From assembly GCA_022592445.1 (NCBI GenBank), contig JABYQR010000038.1, positions 62,001-126,000 of the forward strand: 64,000 nucleotides of DNA. The letters are read 5' to 3'. Numbering within the stretch: the stretch's first letter is position 1; each line of letters begins with the position of its first letter. This DNA is from Cytidiella melzeri. Taxonomy: Eukaryota > Basidiomycota > Agaricomycetes > Polyporales > Irpicaceae. This document shows positions 27,348 to 39,217 of the stretch, one piece after another. Below the pieces are notes generated by a model, which saw only the letters and a program-made list of their open reading frames with translations, did not search any database and had not been told where the DNA came from. The position numbers were made by a program, and so were the translations under genes.

Positions 27348-29725
27348 TCACAGAACAACGAAGACAGTAGCAGCAACGATGAGCAGTGAACACGAGAACG
27401 ATATACCCACCCTCGCCACCCCACTCGTATTCTGAGCATGGTTATCATTCGGCGTCGTCGTATTCATCGCGCTCGGTGCCATCCCCGTTCCCGACGCATT
27501 CACTGCCTGCACACTCTTCACCAGATTCCACTCCGCCCTAATCATACTCGCCGCCCTCTCCGCCAGCCCATACACCGGCGCCTGCATGTGCGCCGCAAAC
27601 GAGATCGGGAACACGCTCGCATCCACGACTCTAACATTCCCCGTCCCGTACACCCTCAAATTCGCGTCAACCACCCCTCCCAGCTCTTTTGGCAACATCG
27701 CACACGAGCAGGAAGGGTGAAACTCGGTCCCGATGGCGTTGGCGATCCATGTGTCCCATTCGTCGTCAGTTTGAACTGAGGACCCAGGGGATACTTCAAC
27801 GAGTGCGTTGGCGGAAGAGGCGAGCGGGGCCGTAGAACCGAGTTTGCGGGCGAGTTTGAGACCTTCTCGGAAGATGGTTGGGTCGGCGGAGTGGGAGAAG
27901 TATGCGGGGTCGATGATGGGGCTCTCAAAGGGGTCGGAGGAGGTGATGTATAGTTGGCCTTGGCTGCAAAATGATTCATGGCAACAATCCGTCAAAAGTA
28001 GACTAGACATACCTTAGAGGATGCTGCAACGCTGCCTGAATGGCGACCGTCTGGGCGCCCTGGGGTGTCCCCGTCAAACTTAACAAAATCTCGACTTGTC
28101 CGACTTGCGAAAGCATCAGGTTGGCAGTGACGTTGTAGATGGTCTTGTAGCCCGCAATAACGGTGGGGTCCTGGCTGGGCGAGAGCGATGCAGCTGAGCT
28201 ATCGAGAGATGACATGATGTTCGCCTGGAAGGATTGGTAAGTGTCAAGGCCGACGAGGTCGGATAGATTGGCATAGGCGGTAGCAGAGTTGATGAACGAA
28301 AGGAAGGTGGCTTCTGAGACACCGTTGGGCTTGTATTGCTGTATCAGTCAGACCGCAGTCTATGGGAAGAGAAAACTCACGAGGCTATTACTCGCGTGTA
28401 GTGATGCGGCTGTTTCGGCGCTCGTCTTGAAGGTAACCTGAGTACTCTGTAGTCCTTCTTTTAGCAGCTGTGTTCTAAGCCCCACCACGCAAACGTACAA
28501 GATGATCTTGCAAATGCTGGCCCACACCTGGAAGCTCAAGTTGCATGGGAACGCCGGCTCTTTGGAGAACATCACTTGGCCCAACACCACTATGCAAGAG
28601 AACATGAGGGCTGCCGATAGCGCCTCCTGCAAGTATAACCTCTTTGTTTACATTGACCGTCTTCCTCGCTGCCGTACTAGAGGCCGCATACTCTACAGCC
28701 GTCGCGTTCAAAGTTGTCCCGTTCGAGAAGATGAGACGTGTGACGGTAGCGTTTGCGAGGATTGCGAGATTGGAGCGCGGAGGAAGTGGGTCAATATATG
28801 CAGAGCGAGAATATGAGCGCGTCCAGTTGGAAGGGTTGATATTAGAAGTGGCGACGAATGCACCCCACCCATCGCCGCCGTATGCATCCGTAGAGGTTGG
28901 GATACCTGCGTTGGCGAGTGTCTCCGTCCAATCACCTACAATCGGAGGAACGCTGAAAGTATGATCTTGTGTTAGTCAGCAGCTTCGTGCTGATGATAGA
29001 GAATGCTTACTATCCAGGATATGAAACGTGTACTGATCCACTCGAGCCCCGACTCGCAGCATTCCATTGAATGTCGCCCGCCTGCTGCACAGCACTGCTA
29101 GCAGGAGTAAAGGTTTCGCTGGCCTTCATGCCCTCGAACATGCTATCCCAGCTCCAATTTTCTGATCCGCCGGGGACCAGAGCAGCCCAGGCGTCGATTT
29201 CTTGTTGGGAAGGACGGACCATGTACATGCCGTTGATTGCAGAAGATCCGCCAAGGACTTTGCCGCGGGGCCAAGAGATGGGACGGTTGTTGGCTCCGGC
29301 TTGATTAATAGTGTTGAATGCCCAGTCGTAGCTAGACCCGAGGAGAGACTGGTAGTATGCATACGCCGGAGTGTCTGTAAACACTTTGAGAGGAAGAACG
29401 TGGAGGACGTAAAACGGAGAGCTGTACCGATAGAAGACTTGACGGCGTCACCAGTGTCCCCAGCCTCGAGGCAAAGGACTGTATGATTGGCGTCTTCTGA
29501 GAGACGAGCGGCGAGGGCAAGACCTGCGGTGCCCCCGCCTACGATGACAAAGTCGTAGGCTTCAGCAATCTGAGCGTCGGTGTTGAGAATGTTGCGTCGG
29601 TGAGCATGAAGGTCAGGCTCCCGTTTGTCGTTGTAGATGTCGCGATGACTGCCCTGGAACGCGGTAGCGTGGCTTGAAAGTAGGGTTACGATGGCGAGCA
29701 CCGCAAGGTCACCCGTCAATCGCAT
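27348..29725 (-). CDS. Secreted GMC oxidoreductase (aryl-alcohol oxidase/choline-dehydrogenase-like)
   Basis: Six exons (29725-29428, 29374-29011, 28952-28499, 28446-28381, 28338-28013, 27963-27348) give about 707 residues. A signal peptide (residues 1-22) is followed by the FAD-binding FVIVGGGTAGLALAARLSE (59-77), the GMC signature WPRGKVLGGSSAING, and KEVILAGGAIGSPHVL. The catalytic His is likely H585 in EFHPSCSCAM with H628 in AAHMQAPVYGLAE as partner. The C-terminus ends in a Thr/Asn-rich linker and a ~20-residue hydrophobic tail, which suggests GPI or membrane anchoring. The family oxidises alcohols or sugars and often makes H2O2 for lignocellulose decay; the substrate cannot be read here. 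The 42-bp intron at 28380-28339 is the shortest in the window. Confidence 0.92.
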
Positions 29726-30930
29726 CACGACTTTCGGAAGAGGATCTAACTCGGAGGCTGAAAACAAAAAGAGCGAGGGGTCAGCTAACAAAAAAAGAAT
29801 AAGAAAGGATGAGGGGTTGCGTATGACGGACTTTATACCGTTGCCCCTGATATTGCAAAACTAGCACTCATTTTCAAACTTAAGCTTCATTTTACTCGAC
29901 GGGAATTGATGGCCGTGCTTGGTCAGTTCTCCGATTCATCCGGTGGAGCGTCGTTGTGAGGGCATGCTGGTCTACGGGCACCGACGTATGCACTACCATG
30001 GTTGTATGCTGTCTCTGACACCGTTTTGATGGTGGTTCATCTCCAAAGCTCGGATCAACGCCGCCACGAACTCCAAATTGGGAAAAGGCGGGGCGGCGGT
30101 TGAATTCCAAGCAAAAGCCAATCTCGATCGATGACGGAGCAGGATCTCCGATGCTGCGGTTTGGCTTCCCTCCTTGAACTTGTTGCACCATCCAGCTGTT
30201 GGTGAACGCTGCCCACCTCCGTCTTAATCGCTGAAACATACGGTAGTAATAGCGTTCAATAAGTGCAGATGTGATCTTTGCGTCGAGCTCTGCTCACTTA
30301 ACGACTTACCACCGCCTAATCGTAACGGAAAGCACTTCGTCCGAGTCTACGAAAGCAGCCCATGCTGGCGAAGCCGCAGCTCAACGGCAAATTACAGCTG
30401 TGCCGTACTAGAGGGCATGTATTCTCCGCGTTCACGCTATGATCGCAAACGGCTTCATATCCGTCGTCCATACCGTGGCACAAGAATGCGTCCGTCGCTG
30501 CGCTCTGTCTTGATGCGTGTATTGTCATAGAACGTCGCGTGGTCACGATCTGGTCAAATAGTTCTTTCATTGGCGTCCGTGCTGTCATCTCCGCGCGCCC
30601 TCAAAAGCTCGATGCGATAACTGTCACAATACGACAAACCCACGCCGGTGGAGCAGGTATTGGAAAATAGGCCAGAAAGATCGGAACCGTCTTCGTTAGC
30701 CAAAGATGCAGGATGGCCTGCACAAAACCCATTAGGAGTAGTCCCACATGCACAGATATCGTGACATCGCGCTCATGGATCGAAACAAGCATTATAGACG
30801 TACAATCTGAAGTCTCAGTACTAGATCTTCAGTCTCGTCTTCTGATACAAATACAGAGGTGAGTAGCCAGGGAAAAAGTCAAGCGTCGACTTCTCCACCC
30901 CCCGTCGTTAACAGCTCACTTCTTAACACA
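29726..30930. other. Intergenic with weak minus-strand open frames
   Basis: Minus-strand frames at 29892-30239, 30316-30588 and 30601-30792 do not join convincingly. The last encodes two hydrophobic stretches (VHVGLLLMGFVQAILHLWL and the following Pro-rich segment), so a decayed membrane protein is possible. No gene is called. The upstream part is promoter of the GMC gene. Confidence 0.35.
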
Positions 30931-31134
30931 ATGCGTTTCCAAACCCTCATCTTTATGCTCACTGTCTCCTTCCTGTCCTCTGTCGCCATCGCGGTCCCCA
31001 CCATCGTTGGTACGCAATTTTCCATTCTCATTCGTTGGCCCTTCACAAGCTAATACTCATTTCTGTGCACAGCCAAGGAGGCTATGCCGGACGCAGCTCA
31101 TGTGGACGCACAGATCCTTGCTCCTCATGATTAA
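30931..31134 (+). CDS. Very small secreted peptide (46 aa)
   Basis: Two exons (30931-31009, 31073-31134) joined across a 63-bp GT-AG intron with a GCTAATA branch-like site give 46 residues. The N-terminus is a strong signal peptide (LIFMLTVSFLSSVAIA). The mature part is about 25 residues, starts VPTIVAKEAM and ends ILAPHD, without Cys. I do not recognise it. It could be a signalling or effector-like peptide, or a chance combination; the good intron and signal peptide argue for a real gene. Confidence 0.5.
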
Positions 31135-31645
31135 ACCAGTACGTACTGCCCAACCCGCAGCTGAACATAAGATTCAAATGTTTACTGCATCTCGATAGAC
31201 TTTTGAAGATAACTCTTCGATGACATTTGTCTCGAATGCGAGAGCTTGGGTGATGAATTCTTCAGCATTGGGATGCATATTTTTGTACCCATTGATTTCG
31301 TTCGTCGAGTATTGTATTTGTCGTATAGCCATACGAAAATTTGTTAATCGTCTATTGTGACACCTTTTGCCACCCTGAGTCGTGATAGACTTCTGTCTGA
31401 GCAAGAGCAGAATTTATCCCCGAAAGGAAAAAGAAACTTAAAGAAGATATTCACGCAAAAGGCCTCGCTTTACAGCACATCTTTCAATATTACAAGTTGC
31501 GTGATCTAAGTTTCTTGAGTTCAAATAAGTGTAGTCCGCAAGCTATAAGTGTTGTACAAAACTGAACTATATTCCAAAAAAACGAAGAGTCATGCATAAC
31601 CATATAGCTCCATAGACTCTTGAGTATAGCTGCAAGATACTCCGC
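31135..31645. other. Intergenic between convergent genes
   Basis: AT-rich; no supported gene. Probably 3' UTRs of the small peptide gene and of the amine oxidase. Confidence 0.55.
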
Positions 31646-33760
31646 TCACAAGCGCACTTCATAATCAATATCGTACGGCCTCGAGTTCTTCACCTTCTTA
31701 ATATGCTCAAACCCAATACACTCTGTACTGGGAGCATGCACACAATGGGCAACCTTCAACGCCACATGCCTTCCTTCAAAGTACGCGCCTTGCAGATACC
31801 CTAAACAGACGTCAGTAAGTACATGCCAGTGTATACGCGTCGCAGCCATGCCGCGGCGTACCGAAATACAGCTTGCTCCCAGCCTCCCCTGCAAACCATA
31901 CTCTCCTCTGGACGTCAGCCCTCAAGTTCGCATGCTTCTCTTCCACAAAGGACGGTGGCCAGTTCGCGTACGAGCCTCTGAAGAGAGGATCTTCGTCCCA
32001 CGACTTGAAGTAAAAATCAGTCGGGGAGGGTATGGTCACGTTGGGGTACATGGCACCGAGGACGTCGAGAATCTCGTCGAGAATTTGGGCGCGCGGGAGA
32101 GAGACGATGCGGCGAGAGAAGGTGTTCTGTAGGTTTTTTATTATCTAAACGTTAAAAAAAGAAGATGGGACGACTGTGGGAACTCACAGTGACCGTTGTG
32201 AACAGGATTCCTGAGCCTGGGAAGAAGTCTGGGTCATCCAAGCTTTGCCAGATGGGATATCGCCCGCGTTCACGATCAGCGTAGAGGGCTATCTGTGTAT
32301 GGTATGCGTCGAAAGAGTCAACCAAAAGCACAGAGTGTCAGTTGGCGTCCTACCTCTGTGTCGAACCAGAACTTGTATGGGAACTGAAGAAAGATCTTCG
32401 TGTACACACCCTGGTTGTGAACTGGTCAGAGACCGAGATCAAGGATGTAGAATTGGCTGGCATACCATGGTCATGCTGTGAATCGCCTCTCGCTTCCACA
32501 TGGGCAGCGGTGGTTCAAACAGGACGTCATTATGTTGCAAGACACCTAAGCTGCGTACGAAAACACGTCAACAAATATGTCATAATTCAATGGACACTCG
32601 CTGGCGTTAGACTTCCGCACGACTCGGTACTCACCTGAAGGTGCAGATGACATATTCGGCGCTCAACGTTCGCCCGTCCGTCAGGGTCACCTGTACTCCG
32701 GTCTCGGAGTACGAGACAACGCTGACAGTTGAGTTCAGCAGAACCTGGTCCTCACGCATGAACGAGCGCGCTTCTGATTGCAAAATCGTCTTGAAGCCGC
32801 GTCTGTCGACGGACATTGCGTTCTGCTCGGAGAAGGTGAAGAACGTCGAGTTGTTGTTCTGTACGCACAAAGGGACGACCGTGGGGATCGGTTACGCAGA
32901 ATAAGTCAGCACTGGATAAAAAAATGAGACAGGCAACCAGGCCAGGATGAGTTGTCCTGCCGGAGGGCATGCGTGAAAGTAGACCATTTACCCATGATGA
33001 TGCTAGCCAGGATGTCTCTTCTGGTGAAGATTGGAATTCCCAGTCAAACTATACTCGTAGCAATTGTTATTGAGAGTGCAGGGTATCCAGACCGTGTAAT
33101 GAGCTTACGTGATAGTATTCCGCTACGTGTTCATGGGGCGTCTGAGGCTGTGAACCAGTCAAGGAATATCCGGCTCGTGCGCTAGTATCCACAAGACCTT
33201 TCGGTAGCCTAGCTCCAGCAGAGGCAACGAGTCTGTCGAAATTTCTCGAAGCAGCTTCAACCACATCGGTGTAGTTCGCAGGGCCGTATTCGTCAAACGT
33301 CGCTGCACCCAAATTAGGATTCACTTTGAAGATAAAGGAGTTAAATGTACGCACAAAGACCATCAAAGTACGAGCTAAAGCGCGTGTCGAGGCGGTGCTT
33401 CTTCGCCAAGGTCCATACAGGATTCTCAGGACCGTCGCCGGTACGAGTCCCCTGCACCCAATTCGCGCCAACCTCGACAGTGTGTTGACGGCTGGATTCT
33501 CCGAATGTGTGGCTCATCATACGCCCGCCTAGTTCTTGGCGCGCTTCAACGACAATAAAGTCATCGACTCCTTGGTCATACAAGGTGCGAGCAGCAGTGA
33601 CACCTGCCATTCCGCCTCCGAGGATGAGCACCTTTGTAGTCTTCTGCTTAGTCAGAGACGTTGCGGCAAAAGGCACTTGTGGCGGAGGAGCCGGGGCTGT
33701 CATGGCGGCACAGAACCACCATACCAGAGCAACATACTGCAACAGGCCTTTCGAAGGCAT
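31646..33760 (-). CDS. Secreted flavin amine oxidase (polyamine oxidase-like)
   Basis: Nine exons (33760-33355, 33302-33109, 33048-32992, 32858-32635, 32550-32466, 32410-32354, 32292-32188, 32126-31862, 31800-31646) give 515 residues. A signal-peptide-like start is followed by KVLILGGGMAGVTAARTL (residues 43-60, FAD), QELGGRMMSHTF, EVGANWVQG, FDWEFQSSPEETSW, and RRGFKTILQSEA. SLGVLQHNDVLFEPPLP, VYTKIFLQFPYKFW and VWFAGEAGSKLYFGYLQGAYFEG complete the amine oxidase fold. The family oxidises polyamines or monoamines, making an aldehyde and H2O2; the exact amine is unknown. Length is normal for fungal members and no lesion was found. Confidence 0.92.
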
Positions 33761-34900
33761 GCTTTACCAAAGGGTCAGGTAGACAGCGAGTCCAGCGCTA
33801 GTGGCGACTCGGGATGGGCATCCGAGTCCTGGAACAACCGGCCTTATATACGCTGGCACACGAGCGGCGGAGTGGAGGCGTCAGATTTCAAGTACGACAC
33901 TGGGTCGTGGAAATTGAGATAAGGACATAAAGATAAGCACCAAGTGGAAACCCTGTGTGCTTGTGTGGGATCCGGCCATGCCTTGCTATGTTATGGGAAC
34001 GTGGTATTGGATTCGGCGGAGTGTCCCATCAAGGCCGGTGAAGTGCACCGTCGACGGTATGATGCTCAATAGTGCGTTACCCACGTAGAGCGCATGTAAG
34101 ATCAACACATACCAGCCTTTTGGCAACGTCCTATGATTGTTTCCAGTGTATTAGCGATAGACATAGTAAAATTGAGGGGTAGTAAGAGCGTCTTGAATGA
34201 TATCAACTGATTGTAACTTGATGACATGCAACCAGACCAAAACGAGTCTTCTTCGCCCATCCTGCAAGCCACGCATGTTCATAAGTGCCAAGAAGAGCCT
34301 AGATGGTAGAGCAAGCTGTCAGCGCGCGGACCTAACGAATACTGAGACTCTGTACAACGCGTACGCTGGATCGTACCGTTCGCCGGCTTTGGTAGTCACA
34401 GGGCGTCGAGTGGCCTGCCAATCCTTCTCCGAATGATACCAGGAAGTTATTTTCGCAGACAGAATTACCACAGATGCTAGGATACGAGTAGCTGGAGTTT
34501 GATCTACGAACTGCTGCTTGCATTATTATTTCTTGTACTGTGGGTGTCGCATGCATCGGAAATCCGGAGTATATATATACTAGCGACGGTGAGAAACATA
34601 CCATATCCACATTAGCTAAAGGTTCTTCGCATAATTTACTTGACCCTTGTACGTTTACTTCGTGTCGATATCGATGTCGCTGTCATGAATGTTGTCGAGG
34701 AAAGAGCGATAATTTTCAAGATCTACTTTGATATGTAAGTTCGACGCAGCCGAGGGCCGACATCCTCCCACGGCGCATCCGCTGAGCGCTAGTGCTCTCT
34801 ACACTTCCCACTGCCAGTCATACTACTACACTCTTACGGTGCGTGTGCCACTGCTCAAGGCGTGTGCAATAACACTGATAACAGTCTACAAGTAACACCT
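33761..34900. other. Intergenic, no supported gene
   Basis: Divergent promoter region between the amine oxidase and the first BTB paralog. The plus-strand frame 33536-33922 is antisense to the oxidase 5' end and is rejected. Confidence 0.5.
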
Positions 34901-36370
34901 ATGTCTTCAGAGAATGTTGGTCCAGACATTGTCATCGCCGGCGACCCGTTCAATCTGCCTACAGCCGACGTTGTCTTCCGCACGTCAGACCATGTTGACT
35001 TTCATGTCCATAAGCTGATACTATCCATCGCTTCGCCATTCTTCACTGGAATGTTCTCACTGCCTCAGCCTTCCTCTACACTCTCAATCAACATTGAAGC
35101 GATCCCGATAACGAAGACAGCTTAACGTTCGACCGTCTCTTGCGGTATTGCTACCCGGTCGGTTATCCGGAGTTCGAGAATCTTGCGACGGTGGTTTCAG
35201 TTCTTGAAGCCGCCATCAAATATCAAATAGCTTTTGCAGTCAAGGCTCTCAGGGATGCTATGGCTCGCTTCATACAATCCGATACCCTGGACGTTTATGC
35301 AGCTGCGTGCCGTCTGCAGCTAGAACCGGAAGCTCGACGTGCTGCTGTCCAGTGGAAGTCCATGGCGCGCTGGAACGAACTGGACCAGGACTCACCAAGA
35401 CCGCTGCTGGAATCACCTTGACAGGACAGATGCAGACAATCCCCGCTAGTGCCTACTTTAAACTTTTACACTTCATGCGAACCAATCCCAGTCCTGACAC
35501 CACATTCAGCATGGATCTACCCTCTCCACGCAGTCATATCGCCCCGACGTTACCGTCCAGTGGTGATACAATGCCTTGCGACACTGTTGCTGTCCAACAA
35601 CTCCATCGTAGTGCGTGTTCATCGATTGCTCCTTCTTCTCGCATCAAATTCTTCGAACGTACTCATCCTCGTTATAGATCCCTCTTCGCCAGACATAGAC
35701 CGCCATATTGAATCTCATGGCATGTATGACTCTTACGCATGTTGCAGGGAAACATCATCCCTTTATATGCTCAATGCTCACTGCCAAAGTTGTACCAACT
35801 CCACGCCTTTATGTGATACCTTCGTTTCACCCCAGACCTGAAGACTCTCGGTGGCATTGTGTCGCCTACTGCGAAGCTCACACGCTTCACCTATCATAGT
35901 TTTCCTATTGCGCCGACATACTGATCCAACAGACAGTGTCTGCTACGACTATGACCTTGCAGTCCAGAACGCGCTTACCCTCCATGCGCCATCATACGCA
36001 CTCAATCACCTCCCGAGGGCCTCTTCTGGAGATCTACACTTAAGTGTGCATCTCCGATCGCTCTCGTATCCTGTCGTTGCGAACGCTTCGCTTGCTGGTA
36101 TCCTGAATGGTGATATTCACCAGCCTCAGATCTTATCCGACCAAAGTGCCGTACTAGAACAGTCTCACTGAATCACTTTCCAAGGTATGTATACGCTCGT
36201 GGACCAGCTTCAGCATCTCTATTCAACTATTTGCTGTCCCTACATCTCACTTATTTTTCTCGTCGCTGCAGGTTCAATTCACGGGACCTCAGTGCTCTGT
36301 TTACCACACTCTCTCAGGCTTCATGCAACTCGGGCAACCCAGACAGCCAAAAAAGAAGTCCTCAAGATGA
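34901..36370 (+). pseudogene. BTB/POZ paralog 1, frameshifted
   Basis: The first exon reads FNLPTADVVFRTSDHVDFHVHKLILSIASPFF in its opening frame (a BTB core), then a one-base loss at about 35112 ends it early. The next frame continues with CYPVGYPEFENLATVVSVLE and LDVYAAACRLQLEPEARRAA. A second shift near 35400 leads to ASAYFKLLHFMRTNPSP. A degenerate second BTB unit (NNSIVVRVHRLLLLLAS) follows. The last exon (36272-36370), ending KKKSSR, aligns in position with the short last exons of the intact copies. At least two frameshifts make it a pseudogene. Confidence 0.8.
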
Positions 36371-37039
36371 AAAAGATAATCGATGTGTACATCGCATGTA
36401 CCACTGCGTGTCCAGTACGTACCAGAATATTTGTGTGAACATAATGAACTCGTTAACTGATTCGTTTAGCAGGGTGCGGTAGCTTGCCAAATCCATCCTG
36501 AGAGTCGTTGAATGAGCTAGATTTGGGTAAAACCCAGGAGCACTCGAATGCCGCAGAGTTGCGCCGGCACCGCGAAACTTGAAGCTGACTCGGATGGGTT
36601 TGCAGTGCAAAAATCCAAGCGCAAAGGTCCAGCAGTCCGCTAGTGAGCAGAAAACTCTGCTCGCGAACGGCCATGTCATTCGGAGCAGCCCAGGCTGTCG
36701 GTGACCTCGATGCAAGAAGAGTTGTAATTTGCTAACCCTCATACGAGTATAGTGCGCAGATCTCAACAGTCAAGGTACGAAGAAACATGGGAATTAAGAG
36801 CAATTTCGGAATCGACGTTTACAGTGCGCATTGACATATTCACGTAATATATACGTTCACGTGACAGCCATTTCACGCATGCTGGCCGCGTAAGGAGCTC
36901 GCCTTCTCTCAAGTCTCAGAGTTTTCCTAGCTCACTTCCACCAGTCATAGGTCTGTGAACACCCCAGTGCAAACAGCGCGCCCGTAAAGGTCTCACGTCT
37001 TCTCCAATTCCTTGCAACAACAAGTCGAGTCGATCCTCA
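36371..37039. other. Intergenic, promoter of BTB paralog 2
   Basis: No gene seen on either strand. ATATATACGTTCACG near 36847 is TATA-like and lies ~190 bp before the start at 37040. Confidence 0.45.
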
Positions 37040-38490
37040 ATGGCACTGCCAGTACCCCTATCCGACACATCAACCGTTAAGGTTGCTCAACCTCCCTTCG
37101 ACACCCGCGCCGCTGATGTTATTATCCGTACATCAGACAAGGTTGATTTTCACATCTACAAAGCCGTCCTCATCTTGGCTTCTCCCTTTTTCGGCGATAT
37201 GTTTTCTCTCACGCAACCCGTCGCTACAGGTCAACACAGCTCCACTGAGCCTATTCCGATAACGGAGAACAGTCAAACCTTTGACTGTTTGATGCGTCTC
37301 TGCTACCCAGTAGATGAATCCCCCTTCCATACCTTATCCTTTCTCGAGAGCGTCTTGGCTGCTGCGATCAAGTACCAAATGAGAGCGGCCGTGAACCGTT
37401 GCAGGAACGTCATGCAGGGCTTTGTGCGGGCTCAAACACTGGACGTATACGCAGTTTGCTGCCGGCAGGATCTAGAGGAAGACGCGCGTAATGCAGCTGT
37501 GGCGTGGAGGTCTGCATGGGCAGCCCGTTATAACAGCTCAAAGTTCGAGTACACGCTTACTGGCGCTGCTTTTGGACGCGGTATGGAGACGGTCACCGCA
37601 GGTGCTTACTACCGCCTTCTCTACTACTTGCATAACACTACGAATTCAAATGTGGTGGTACGATTTTGTGATCCCAGGAGTCCCACCAGCGAATCCCTTG
37701 GGTCTGGGCTCTTTGGGAGAGTTGCGACCCCACCGTCGCAAACTACCAAAGAGCACCACTGCCTTCACGATACCACAGACGCAGACACTGTCCTGCTCTC
37801 CCAAGACGATGTCGAGTTTCCGGTTCATTCCACTGTGTTGCGCCTTGCGTCGGCAGGGGAGCTCCTGAACGCAGGCTCGGACTGTACGCGTGTTCCTGTT
37901 GGAATCCGGGACTCCTCACCTCTGCCCGTACTTTCTATTGACCTCCATAGTCAAGTCCTCGCGGAGGTCTTGCGACTATGTTACCCTTTCGGAGCTATCT
38001 GTGACATCCCTTTCCCCTCCCTCCTGAGCGCCGTGTGGGCAGCTGCGAATCAATGGAAAATCACAAGAATCATTTCCGCTATCAAAATGCTTCGGCACTC
38101 TAATCGCCAACCACGATTACCTCCTCTCCTTATATTTTCTTGCCTCTCAACAGGGATGGAAGGAGGAAGCTCAGGAGGCGGCGATGTCCATCGCAAAACA
38201 AGAACTACAATATACGTATACCACAGAGATGGAGAGCATCTGCGCCTTGCCATATTACCAACTACTCCGAGTCTGCCATGAGGTACAGTCTACACCTGGA
38301 CAAGGTAAAGAGACTACTGCTAGCCCACCTTCCAAGGCATGTATTCAAATCAACATTCGCAATCCTATAACTCACGTATCTTTTCCTGTACCTGCGGCTG
38401 CAATTCACCGGTCCTCATACCATTATTTACCGCACTACTCGCTCCGCGCAGCCCAAGAGGAAGAAGTGCAAGCATTGTGGCCTGAAATAG
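37040..38490 (+). pseudogene. BTB/POZ paralog 2, probably broken
   Basis: The frame from 37040 encodes two BTB units: FDTRAADVIIRTSDKVDFHI with ILASPFFGDMFSLTQP, and later DTVLLSQDDVEFPVHSTVLR. At about 38088 the reading frame shifts by one; the alternative frame continues cleanly as YLLSLYFLASQQGWKEEAQE to a GTACAG donor at 38283. The last exon (about 38404-38490, FTGPHTIIYRTT ... KCKHCGLK) is preserved, but the expected AG acceptor just before it is missing (GCTGCAATTC where paralog 1 has GCTGCAGGTTC). A recent loss is likely; a sequencing error could explain the shift but not the acceptor. Confidence 0.7.
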
Positions 38491-39217
38491 ATGTGTCCAT
38501 CAAATGTACCACGGCGCGCCTTCAGTACGTTCCAGACTACTTATCAGATTGTCAATTTGTCTAATCGTCCTATTCAGACAGGCAGACATCCATAACTGAG
38601 CTTTTTGTGTAGGAGTTCCGATATAGATAGTGCTGAAACTTGTCAAACACGTCCAAAAGGCCGTGAATTGTAAATTATGTCACAAAACAGTGGATCTGTT
38701 TGTACGTTCTGTGATGCGATATACTTCTACTCTGTCCAGAAGCCTATGCAGGCCGTCGAACGTTGCAAAATTATGTTCGGCCCCGTTGTGTGTTCAATAA
38801 GCTTGCGAGGCGAAGACGTCGATGATGAGACTCATGGCCCAAGACCACAGGCGCTACTTTTATTCAGTACTTCGCACATAATTCAAACACTCACTTACTC
38901 ACTCCGGGCCCTAGCAGGACTGAGGGCATTGGCGACACGATTTCAGGTCCAGATAGCTCTATAGCAAAACTATAGCTGTACGATGACATTCACCGTGTAT
39001 CCTGTCAATCTCAAATTGGCGCAGTCCGTACTGGGCACCTCCCGGCAGCATTGAGAATATAGGGACGACCTAGCATGCCATAGCACGCCAACCAAGCCTT
39101 TCGAAGTAAGCAGCATCAGATTTGCTCGGTACCACCGACTTCGGCCCAAAAGCACTCGGTGCAGACGCAATCACGGTATGACTATGTATCTTATATACAC
39201 AATCCGAGTCGAACATC
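38491..39217. other. Intergenic between convergent BTB paralogs 2 and 3
   Basis: No supported gene; 3' flanks of the two convergent paralogs. Confidence 0.5.

Noticed and set aside
32867..32875. ACAAAGGGA, the pheromone response element of Ustilago
   Set aside because: It lies in an intron of the amine oxidase, far from the mating genes; single chance match.
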